Assembly (NCBI GenBank): GCA_015063655.1
Contig: SVTU01000006.1
Coordinates: forward strand, 1 to 21,977
Length of the DNA stretch: 21,977 bases
Direction of reading: 5' to 3'
Origin: Oscillospiraceae bacterium
GTDB lineage: Bacteria > Bacillota > Clostridia > Oscillospirales > CAG-272
A model generated the notes under the pieces. It searched no databases. It was not told the DNA's origin and saw nothing but the letters and a program-made list of their open reading frames with translations. This document shows, in pieces, positions 1 through 6,604 of the stretch. Made by a program: the position numbers and the translations under genes. Position 1 is the first letter of the stretch; each line of letters starts with the position of its first letter.

Positions 1-3000
1 CTACAGGAGGCGTGGGGGGCGTGTTGTCGTCATCGTTGTTCTTCTTCTGCCATACGAGGAAGAAGATCAGTGCGCCGATGGCGAGAACCAGAACGATCAC
101 AAGGATCCACCACCAGGAGAACTTCTTCTCTTCCTTGGTCTTATCGGCGGCGGTGGTGTCCGAAGAGCCGTCGCTCGTGGTGTCGGAAGCGACCTTTTCA
201 TAGACGGCGTTGATGGTCAGGTCGGCTGCGCCCAGCGTGTATTCCTCCCAATGTCCCTTGTATCCCTTCTTCTCGGGAACAGGGGGCTCGGTAATGGACT
301 TGCTTTCCACGGTGAAGGGAACGGTGGCCACAACGTCACCGTCGGCTACGAAGGTTGCCGTGTAGACGATAGGCGTGTACGTACCGTAAACCTCGAAGTT
401 GGCGGGACGAATGGTGTAATCGCTCCAGGAGAGCTTGTAGCCCGTCTTGGCGGGTGCATCGGTGGGAGGCGTGATAGCCGTGTCGGCCACCGTGAAGTGA
501 ACCTCCTTCTTCCACTCGGACGTGCCGTCCTTGACGATAAACGTAGCGGTGTAGGTGTTGATCGTGTATACAGGCTTAACCGTGATCAGCGTAGCGGAGA
601 ACAGCTCGTAAGAGCCCCACGTGCCCGTGTAGCCGGGCTTAGAGGGAACGGAGGGCGCCACAACGTGGCTGTACTCGTTGATATAATAATCAAAGGACTT
701 AACCTCAACGTTGTTCTCGTTGGCAAAGACGATGGTATACTTGATGCGGTCGTAGGTAGCACGAACCGTCTGGTTCTCTGCCTTGTTCACGTCGTAGGCA
801 GGCGACCAGCTCTTGAAGGTGTAGCCGTTGATGGTGGGAGCGGTGGGAAGGAGCGACGCATCGATGGCAAGACCGAAGGTGAAGTCTACGGTGCGTGTCC
901 AATCGTCCGTTCCGTCAAGGTCGGTGTCTGCTACGAACGTAACGGTGTACTGATTGCGGGTGTAGGTGGGATATACGCTGATCTGGGCAGCGGTGAACAG
1001 CCTGGAGGCGTATTCCTCCCATGCACCCGTAAAGCCTGTCTTGGCGGGTACGGTGGGAACGTCGAAGCTCTGCTGCGAGTACGTGTAGGTGCGCTCACCC
1101 ACAACCGTGGTGCGATCCTCGGCATAGAACGTGATCTTGAAGGTCTTTTCGTCACGAACCATGTGGATATCCTGATCCTCGGCCAGCGTCCAGTCTACTG
1201 CCTTATCCCAAACGTACGTGAAGTACGTGTCGCTCGCTCTGGGCGAGGGAACCTGCTCGTTGGGGGTCTCTCCGTAGCGGTAGGCGATGGTATGCTGGGG
1301 CATGAGCGTGCCGTCATAATCGTAGAAGTATACGAAGAATTCACCGGGGGTGTACGAGCCGTAGATGTGCTGATCCTCGGCAAGGGCGGGGTTGTAAGCG
1401 CCCGTAAAGCCCTGGAAGTCGTAGCCCTTGACGGTGGGAACGAACGGATCGCGGGACAGGGCGGCGTCACCGAAGGTGAAGGGAATGGTGTCGATCAGAT
1501 CGGGCGTGCCGTCAAAATCCTTGTCGGCGTAGAAGTATACCTTATAATCGTTGGGATCGAAGATCTGGTTGACGGTGATCTCGGGTGCAGAGCCGAGCAC
1601 GAAGGATTCCCAAACGGCGGTATGACCGTACAGGTAAACGTCCTCGGGGATCTCGGGGATCTCGATGGAGGTCTCGCTCTTCTCGTAGATCACGGTCTTG
1701 TAGAGCTCACCGCCGATCATGAAGTCAACGTGGTAGAACTCTGCGCTGTACAGCGTGGCGTCCATGCCGGGCAAGCCGCTGAGGCCGTTGGCCCAGTTGT
1801 CCATCCAAGCACCCTCGCCGAGAAGCGGGATAAGTGCCTTAATGGAAACGCCCATGGGAAGCAGGGTGGTGATCTGCGTGCCGTCGGTCTTGACGAAGGT
1901 GTAGCGGCGGATGCCGTCGGACGAGAACTTCGTGGTGACGGTCTGCGAGATAGAAGACTGATCAAAGAGCAGATAGATGGCATCGGGAAGCTCAACAAAC
2001 TGATTGATCTTGTCGAGAATGTCTACGGTTGCCGTGCCGTTTGCGAAGAAGTTACCCTCGCCTTGATACAGCTCAAGGGCGGTTCTGTTCTTGGTCAGCT
2101 CGCCTGTCTTGTAGGCGGCGGCAGCGGCCTTGTTGAGGACCTTGGTGATGGTCTCGGGGGAGGTGAAATCGTTGATCAGCTCATCCGCACGGGCCTTGGC
2201 GCGGTTGATCGCCTCGGTTGCCTTGTCGGCGGCGGTGTCCTTGATGCCGCGGGCCTGCGGAGCGGGGGTGCCGAATCTCGCCTCTATGGCAGCGTATGCC
2301 TTTTGCTTGATCTCGTCGACCTTTTCACGCACGATATCGGAGACGGCCTGCTTTTCCTCGTCGGTGATGGAGAGGATGCAGTCGCCGAGATCCGACATGG
2401 ACATGTTGGGCGCTTCGAGCAGCTTGAGGTGCAGTCTGGCGGGCAGACGCTCGGACTCAAGCAGCTTGACGTACAGTGCCGTAAAGCCGTCGGGCAGGTG
2501 AAGCGACGTGGTGATATCGCCGTTGTCGCTGATGTTGTATTCAAACTTGTCGCGGTGCTTTTCGATCAGCTCCTGCAGGTTGGAGGGGTCGCCGAGCAGG
2601 CCGAGGTTGATGCCCGAGCCGTAGGTGTTGCCGTCCTTGTCGGTGATGACAAGACCGAGCTTGGCGAACAGATCGTTGGGCTGCAGGGACAGCATGGTAT
2701 CCACGTCGGGAATGCTGATGAGCAGCTGCGTGTAAATATCGGCCAGATGGAAGGAGCCGATATCGTAAATGGCAACGCCGTTGAGGGTGATGCTTTCAAT
2801 ATCCTGCAGCAGGATGGCGGCCGTTCTCTCACCGATGGTGGCAAGCAGAGATTTTACGGCGCCGACCTTGGAGCGGGCCAGGTCAATGAGATCGATGGCC
2901 TTTTGACGGAGATTGAGGTTCTCCCAAATGTGGGAGGCCTTGAGGAAGGCCTTGAAGCGATCGGGACCGATGGTCTTGGCAAGAGCCTTCAGCTCTGCGG

Positions 3001-4699
3001 GCGTGTAGTAATCACGCAAGAGATTGTCATAGCCGCCGAGCTTGGCTACGATCTTGGTCAGATCCACGTAGCGCAAAAGCTTCTCGGCACCGACAATTTC
3101 GATGATGGCGTCAAGGTCGGGAATGTAGTGAACAAGGGGGCCGATGCCGCCAAGCTCATCCGTCAGCTCGTCGAGCTTAATAAATTCCTTGCTCAGTGCG
3201 TTGTGATAGCCACCTGCGGCGGCAACCATATCGTCAAGCACGAAGTGGTGTTGGATCAGCTTATTGACGCCGACCTCGTGAACGATCTCGGCAAGGTCGT
3301 TGGCGAAGATCTCGTCAACACCGTCGTCACCGATGGCGTCCAGCAGCTCGTGTGCCGTAACGGCGTTGCGCAGATCGTCATAGATCTCGCTGTTATTATC
3401 CAGCAGGTGGATAATCACGTTGGTGTCGAGGGCGTGAACAACAGCGGCAAGGTCTACGTAGCTCCAGAAGGCATCCAGGCTGATGACGGTCTTGTTTCGG
3501 AAGAGGTTGAGGAAGACGGTCTTGGCTCTGGTGTCGCTCGGGTCGTCGATCAGATCCAGATAATAGTCGTCGGGAGCGTCAAGCGTGGTGACGATACCGC
3601 TCTGATACAGCGCCGTCTTGTAGGCGGGCAGCATGAGGTCCACCACGGCGTCATCATCGGCGATCTTCTTAAGGAAGCCGTCGTCGCTCATATCCTCACC
3701 GAGAGCTGCCATCAGCTCGGGGGTCAGAATGGAATAGAGGTTATCGTCCCCCAGCACGGCGCGAACCTCACCCGAGGTGAGCGCACCCGAGCGGATCAGC
3801 TTCTCAATGGTGCCGTGGGAGAGAATGTAGTCGCGGATGTAAGAGGAATTTGCCAATACGGTAACGACCTCTTCGTCATCAAACAGTTCCATGCGTTCGT
3901 CATGCTGCTCATCGGCGGTAAAGTACGCCTGCAGGCCCGCAACAGCCTCATCGTCGGCAAACAGACGGTCGGTGACCGTTGTGGTAGACGCCAGGTCATG
4001 GATGGCCTTATTGATGGCGGGGTCGTCCATCATGCTCTTAACGGAAGCCTCGTCAAAGAGAGCGATCAGCTCGGCACGCATGGTGGGATCCTTCAGAATG
4101 TCATCGAACAGGGGCGTCGTCTCAAACAGCTCCTTGACGAAGTCCTCGGTCATGATCTTGCTCTTGACCTTTTCATTGAGCAGGAGCTTGAGGGCATCGT
4201 CGGTGAGCAGCTCGCTAAGAGCCTCGCCCGTTACGCCTGAGAACAGGCCGTCAAAATCAAAGACGTCCAAGATCTCCTGCACGGTGAAGAGATCCAACAG
4301 CATATCCACCGAGAAGTACTTGCGAACCAAATCGATGGGCATGTCTCGAACCATTGCCTTCAGCTCGTCGATGGATACGTACTGAGCGGCAAGGGAGATG
4401 AGGTCGGAGACCGACAGCTCTCTGCCCTGCGAGAGGGTATCCAACACGTCCTGAGGAATAAAGTTCAACAGCTCCTCCCGTGTGAGATTGCGGTCCTTCA
4501 GGATGCCATAGATCTTGTCAGGGTTGACACGGATCGTCCACTCTCCGTTTTCATAGGCGACAGAGTAAAACAGCTCGTCGTCTGCCACGTCGTCGGACGG
4601 GGCAGAAACGGAGAAAGCGGATGCAGGCAGACAGAAGCCGAGCATGGTTGCCAGTATCAAAAGGATCGATACTAAGCGGAGTTTGAAGTTTCGTTTCAT
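1..4699 (-). CDS. Large secreted surface protein with helical repeats, InlB-type B repeats and a C-terminal membrane anchor (3' end outside window)
   Basis: An open frame of 1566 codons runs from the ATG at 4699 to the window edge with no stop, so the C-terminus is missing. Residues 1-28 form a signal peptide (basic start, hydrophobic core, LPASA cleavage-like site). Residues about 73-590 are rich in Leu, Asp and Glu and look helical; they hold a 9-residue periodic array (121-192) and a 20-residue tandem repeat (467-586). Residues about 590-985 match nothing I recognise. Residues 989-1501 carry eight InlB/Flg_new-like repeats. A Ser/Thr/Asp linker (about 1502-1526) leads to one transmembrane helix (1529-1550) and a tail with Asn, Asp and Pro. 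No LPXTG motif is seen before the helix. I infer an extracellular adhesin or envelope protein held by its membrane helix; the ligand is unknown. It has its own promoter and no visible operon partner. Confidence 0.85.
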   Translation of the reverse strand, partial: MKRNFKLRLVSILLILATMLGFCLPASAFSVSAPSDDVADDELFYSVAYENGEWTIRVNPDKIYGILKDRNLTREELLNFIPQDVLDTLSQGRELSVSDLISLAAQYVSIDELKAMVRDMPIDLVRKYFSVDMLLDLFTVQEILDVFDFDGLFSGVTGEALSELLTDDALKLLLNEKVKSKIMTEDFVKELFETTPLFDDILKDPTMRAELIALFDEASVKSMMDDPAINKAIHDLASTTTVTDRLFADDEAVAGLQAYFTADEQHDERMELFDDEEVVTVLANSSYIRDYILSHGTIEKLIRSGALTSGEVRAVLGDDNLYSILTPELMAALGEDMSDDGFLKKIADDDAVVDLMLPAYKTALYQSGIVTTLDAPDDYYLDLIDDPSDTRAKTVFLNLFRNKTVISLDAFWSYVDLAAVVHALDTNVIIHLLDNNSEIYDDLRNAVTAHELLDAIGDDGVDEIFANDLAEIVHEVGVNKLIQHHFVLDDMVAAAGGYHNALSKEFIKLDELTDELGGIGPLVHYIPDLDAIIEIVGAEKLLRYVDLTKIVAKLGGYDNLLRDYYTPAELKALAKTIGPDRFKAFLKASHIWENLNLRQKAIDLIDLARSKVGAVKSLLATIGERTAAILLQDIESITLNGVAIYDIGSFHLADIYTQLLISIPDVDTMLSLQPNDLFAKLGLVITDKDGNTYGSGINLGLLGDPSNLQELIEKHRDKFEYNISDNGDITTSLHLPDGFTALYVKLLESERLPARLHLKLLEAPNMSMSDLGDCILSITDEEKQAVSDIVREKVDEIKQKAYAAIEARFGTPAPQARGIKDTAADKATEAINRAKARADELINDFTSPETITKVLNKAAAAAYKTGELTKNRTALELYQGEGNFFANGTATVDILDKINQFVELPDAIYLLFDQSSISQTVTTKFSSDGIRRYTFVKTDGTQITTLLPMGVSIKALIPLLGEGAWMDNWANGLSGLPGMDATLYSAEFYHVDFMIGGELYKTVIYEKSETSIEIPEIPEDVYLYGHTAVWESFVLGSAPEITVNQIFDPNDYKVYFYADKDFDGTPDLIDTIPFTFGDAALSRDPFVPTVKGYDFQGFTGAYNPALAEDQHIYGSYTPGEFFVYFYDYDGTLMPQHTIAYRYGETPNEQVPSPRASDTYFTYVWDKAVDWTLAEDQDIHMVRDEKTFKITFYAEDRTTVVGERTYTYSQQSFDVPTVPAKTGFTGAWEEYASRLFTAAQISVYPTYTRNQYTVTFVADTDLDGTDDWTRTVDFTFGLAIDASLLPTAPTINGYTFKSWSPAYDVNKAENQTVRATYDRIKYTIVFANENNVEVKSFDYYINEYSHVVAPSVPSKPGYTGTWGSYELFSATLITVKPVYTINTYTATFIVKDGTSEWKKEVHFTVADTAITPPTDAPAKTGYKLSWSDYTIRPANFEVYGTYTPIVYTATFVADGDVVATVPFTVESKSITEPPVPEKKGYKGHWEEYTLGAADLTINAVYEKVASDTTSDGSSDTTAADKTKEEKKFSWWWILVIVLVLAIGALIFFLVWQKKNNDDDNTPPTPPV
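197..1735 (-). repeat. Eight InlB/Flg_new-like B repeats in the surface protein (residues 989-1501)
   Basis: Eight units of roughly 55-70 residues follow the Listeria-Bacteroides repeat pattern: an opening strand such as YTVTF or YTATF, a short D-G turn, a middle strand ending in an F-T-like motif, then P-x-x-P-x-K-x-G-Y/F followed by W and a closing V-Y-x-x-Y strand. In other surface proteins this family forms small beta-grasp-like stalk modules. Units 2 and 5 carry an acidic loop D-x-D-x-D-G-x-x-D (residues 1059-1067 and 1258-1266) that resembles a calcium-binding loop. Confidence 0.8.
2942..3301 (-). repeat. Tandem ~20-residue helical-hairpin repeat in the surface protein (residues 467-586)
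   Basis: Six adjacent units of 18-21 residues share the pattern D-L-x-x-h-h-x-x-h-G-(G)-x-x-x-L-h-x-x-h. They start at residues 467, 487, 507, 527, 545 and 566. Typical units are NDLAEIVHEVGVNKLIQHHF and IKLDELTDELGGIGPLVHYI. One or two weaker units precede them (for example the stretch TAHELLDAIG at about 448). The conserved Gly, or Gly-Gly, sits between two short predicted helices, which suggests an alpha-solenoid-like stack. It does not match TPR, ankyrin, HEAT, Sel1 or LRR consensus. Confidence 0.65.
4124..4339 (-). repeat. Nonapeptide-periodic helical array in the surface protein (residues 121-192)
   Basis: Eight consecutive 9-residue units can be laid in register, for example PIDLVRKYF, SVDMLLDLF, TVQEILDVF, TGEALSELL, TDDALKLLL and TEDFVKELF. 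Most start with Ser, Thr, Asp or Pro (a helix-cap residue), have Asp/Glu at position 3 and hydrophobic residues at positions 5, 8 and 9. Looser copies lie upstream, such as residues 96-104 and 109-117. The repeat is at protein level; the DNA copies are not identical. I do not recognise it as a named family. Confidence 0.6.
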
Positions 4700-4707
4700 A
4701 GCCATAA

Positions 4708-4714
4708 CCACCTT
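4708..4714 (-). promoter_or_regulatory. Ribosome binding site that decides the surface-protein start
   Basis: AAGGTGG on the minus strand lies 8 bases before the ATG at 4699 and only 2 bases before the ATG at 4705. The spacing favours 4699 (MKRNFK) over 4705 (MAMKRN). Confidence 0.6.
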
Positions 4715-4735
4715 ATGCTTTCTTAGTATTGTATC

Positions 4736-4748
4736 GGGGCAGTACCCC
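4736..4748 (-). other. Small GC hairpin in the surface-protein leader
   Basis: GGGG and CCCC arms surround a 5-base loop in the untranslated leader between the promoter and the ribosome binding site. It is short, and I cannot assign it a role; it may protect the 5' end of the mRNA. Confidence 0.3.
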
Positions 4749-4777
4749 AGTGTAAAAGATTACATTACAATATAAGC

Positions 4778-4806
4778 ATTATATCACGTGCGAGGGGACT
4801 TGTCAA
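4778..4806 (-). promoter_or_regulatory. Perfect consensus sigma-A promoter for the surface protein
   Basis: On the minus strand, TTGACA (4806-4801) is followed by exactly 17 bases and TATAAT (4783-4778), with a TG one base before the -10 (extended -10). Transcription should start near 4771, leaving a leader of about 70 bases. Both hexamers and the spacing match the consensus exactly, which predicts strong expression. Confidence 0.85.
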
Positions 4807-4996
4807 GTCATTTGGCAAGATTTGTCCATAATTCATACAAATTTAATATAATGTGCGAGCTATGGAGAAGGGATCTCGGGCATGCTTGCGATACAAAACG
4901 AAAATATTTAGTATATAAAAAGCAAAATAAAGCACAATATTTTTATAAAAACCATTGAAAACAATAGATGCAATAAAAAGTAATAACAAAAATAAG

Positions 4997-5012
4997 CACA
5001 ATTAAAATTGTG
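4997..5012. repeat. Palindrome CACAATT-AA-AATTGTG
   Basis: Two perfect 7-base arms are separated by two bases inside the AT-rich intergenic region, about 245 bases before the liv promoter and 190 bases upstream of the surface-protein promoter. The form suits a dimeric regulator site, but no known operator is recognised. Confidence 0.4.
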
Positions 5013-5058
5013 ATACGGAAGAATGAACAGGAAAACGCCGAGAAAAAAGAGACGTGCT

Positions 5059-5074
5059 GAGCTTTCGGAAGCTC
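5059..5074. repeat. Hairpin GAGCTT-TCGG-AAGCTC
   Basis: Six perfect base pairs close a four-base loop, and the stem can be extended by two more pairs (one G-T) at its base. It has no T-run, so it is not a terminator. It may be part of an untranslated or small RNA. Confidence 0.35.
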
Positions 5075-5256
5075 GGGAGAGACGGTGATCAAAAGAGATG
5101 GGGCGCTGGCGCGGCAGAATACGAGAGGCGTGCGCAGAATCGGGACATTGTGTAAAAGCACACGCTTTTTGTTGTTGGTATTGCCGTGAAATGCGGAGAA
5201 GCACCGAATGGCTTTGTGCAAAACGACAAAATTTTCCGAAGCATGACAATTAAAAC

Positions 5257-5285
5257 TTGACTTTGTCCGCCGAGTGTGATACATT
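5257..5285 (+). promoter_or_regulatory. Probable promoter of the liv operon
   Basis: TTGACT (5257-5262), a 17-base spacer and TACATT (5280-5285) with TG one base upstream form an extended -10 promoter. The expected start near 5292 gives a leader of about 64 bases. The leader contains a CGGGC-CAT-GCCCG hairpin (5305-5317) and a GAGGTG ribosome binding site 8 bases before the ATG at 5356. Confidence 0.55.
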
Positions 5286-5304
5286 ATATTATATATTTGA
5301 CAAA

Positions 5305-5317
5305 CGGGCCATGCCCG
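5305..5317 (+). other. Leader hairpin before livK
   Basis: CGGGC and GCCCG arms close a three-base loop, about 13 bases after the predicted transcription start. No T-run follows, so it is probably a 5'-end stabilising structure or a protein site rather than a terminator. Confidence 0.35.
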
Positions 5318-5355
5318 GCTGTTGAAAAAATAATACGATATGAGGTGTTAGTATC

Positions 5356-6513
5356 ATGAAAAAGACAATGCTCAAGGTCTTTGCTGTGATCCTTTGCTTG
5401 GTCATGGTATCCTCTTGCGTGGCTTTGGTTGGCTGTAAGAAGTCCGACAAGGCTTACGTAATTGGTGTTTCCGGTCCTCTGACCGGTCCTGCCGCCGTTT
5501 ACGGCGTTGCTGTTCAGAATTCCGCACAGATGGCTGTTGACGAGATCAACGAGGCCGGCGGTCTTGACGGCGTTCCCTTCAAGCTTGTTGCTAAGGATGA
5601 CAAGCACGATCCCGCTAACGTAGCAACCAACTATGCCGACATGATGGACCAGGGTATGCACGTATCCCTTGGTACCGTTACCACGGCTCCCGGTCTTGAG
5701 TTCAAGACCTTGGCTGAGGAAGACAACGTATTCTTCCTGACCCCCTCCGCTTCGGGCGACGATATCCCTGAGTTTGACAACGGCTACCAGATGTGCTTTG
5801 CAGACGGTAACCAGGGTAAGGTTGCCGCTCAGTATGTAAACGGCCTTGACTATGATACCATCGGTATCTTCTACAAGTCCGACGACCCGTACTCCAAGGG
5901 CATTTACGATCAGTTTATGGCTAGCCTTGACGACGGCATCAAGACGATCGACGCTTCCTTCAAGGACGGTAGCGATTCCGACTTTACCGCTCAGATCGAC
6001 CTGCTCAAGAGCTGCAAGTTCATCTTCATGCCCATCTACTATACCCCCGCCGCTATCTTTATGAACCAGGCTAAGGAGAAGGTTGCCGCTGACGCTGTCT
6101 ACTACGGCTGCGACGGCTTCGACGGACTGGCAGGCCAGCTCGGTGACGACATGGATACCATTCCTCAGGAGATCACCATGCTCTCTCACTTCGACTCCAA
6201 CGCTAAGGACGGCTTGGCTAAGGAATACATCGACAAGTACGTTGACAAGTATGATGCCGAGACGCTCAACCAGTTTGGCGCTTCCGCATACGATTGCATC
6301 TATGCGCTCTTCAACGCTATGAAGGCTGCCAAGGAGGGCGGTGCCGATATCACCCCCGATATCAGCGCTTCCGACCTCTGCGAGATCCTCAAGGATCAGT
6401 TCAACGGCGACTTCAGCTACACCGGCGTTACCGGTAAGGATATCAAGTGGTCCTCTAACGGCTACGTTGACAAGGACGCTGTGAAGTTCGTTCTGAAGGA
6501 GAAGAACGCGTAA
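5356..6513 (+). CDS. livK: Branched-chain amino acid type ABC transporter substrate-binding lipoprotein
   Basis: This 385-residue protein is a periplasmic-binding-protein type 1 receptor of the Leu/Ile/Val family (Peripla_BP_6). Residues 1-26 form a lipoprotein signal peptide with lipobox L24-V-G-C27, so Cys27 should be lipidated and the protein held on the outer face of the membrane. The mature part begins with the typical opening strand (YVIGVSGPLTGP), then GVAVQNSAQMAVDEINEAGG, the classic first-helix signature. It is the first gene of the liv operon, and its codon choice is strongly biased (GCT, GTT, GAC, AAG), as expected for an abundant receptor. A GAGGTG site 8 bases upstream supports the start. 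The ligand is inferred from family only; related receptors bind amino acids, amides or urea. Confidence 0.93.
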   Translation: MKKTMLKVFAVILCLVMVSSCVALVGCKKSDKAYVIGVSGPLTGPAAVYGVAVQNSAQMAVDEINEAGGLDGVPFKLVAKDDKHDPANVATNYADMMDQGMHVSLGTVTTAPGLEFKTLAEEDNVFFLTPSASGDDIPEFDNGYQMCFADGNQGKVAAQYVNGLDYDTIGIFYKSDDPYSKGIYDQFMASLDDGIKTIDASFKDGSDSDFTAQIDLLKSCKFIFMPIYYTPAAIFMNQAKEKVAADAVYYGCDGFDGLAGQLGDDMDTIPQEITMLSHFDSNAKDGLAKEYIDKYVDKYDAETLNQFGASAYDCIYALFNAMKAAKEGGADITPDISASDLCEILKDQFNGDFSYTGVTGKDIKWSSNGYVDKDAVKFVLKEKNA

Positions 6514-6538
6514 GCGTATTTTCCGCAATGTAACACCG

Positions 6539-6577
6539 GACAAATTGCTGGCACGTCCCACGTGTCAGCAATTTGTC
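6539..6577 (+). other. 17-bp intercistronic hairpin between livK and livH
   Basis: Arms 6539-6555 (GACAAATTGCTGGCACG) and 6561-6577 pair over 17 positions with one G-U wobble and a five-base loop. It starts 25 bases after the livK stop and ends 27 bases before livH. There is no uninterrupted T-run after it, so it is not a standard terminator. In transporter operons such structures commonly protect the upstream receptor mRNA or cause partial termination, giving more receptor than permease. Confidence 0.8.
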
Positions 6578-6604
6578 ATCATTATCAAAAAATAAGGTGT
6601 CATT

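Larger units (their letters stand above)
4807..5256. other. AT-rich divergent intergenic stretch without a supported gene
   Basis: Between the two divergent promoters lie about 450 bases with no convincing coding frame. The left half is very AT-rich with A-runs. Around 5030-5250 the base composition is more balanced, and several hairpins appear. A possible plus-strand -10 (TATAAT, 4847-4852) has only a weak -35 (TTGTCC, 4822-4827) at 19 bases. A small weak hairpin with a T-run (AAAAGC-ACAC-GCTTTTT, 5154-5170) lies downstream. This could be a small RNA or nothing. Confidence 0.5.

Noticed and set aside
251..4240. A 1329-codon open frame on the plus strand opposite the surface protein
   Set aside because: It is in the exact antisense register of the real gene and is open because that gene avoids TTA, CTA and TCA codons. 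Its sequence is Val/Gly/Asp-rich with no domain, and the minus frame has a signal peptide, repeats, membrane helix, RBS and promoter.
4943..5284. Overlapping minus-strand frames of 113 codons in the intergenic region
   Set aside because: No ribosome binding site, Cys/Phe/Ile-rich translation of AT-rich DNA, no domain, and one overlaps the liv promoter.
5297..5325. Perfect TTGACA at 5297-5302 as a liv -35 box
   Set aside because: At 16-18 bases downstream there is no -10-like hexamer; the region is the GC hairpin. The TTGACT/TACATT pair just upstream fits better.
5286..5355. Riboswitch or T-box in the liv leader
   Set aside because: The predicted leader is only about 64 bases with one small hairpin; no T-box sequence or terminator/antiterminator pair is present.
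5284..6561. A 425-codon minus-strand frame opposite livK
   Set aside because: Antisense shadow of livK caused by biased codon use; no RBS and no recognisable domain.
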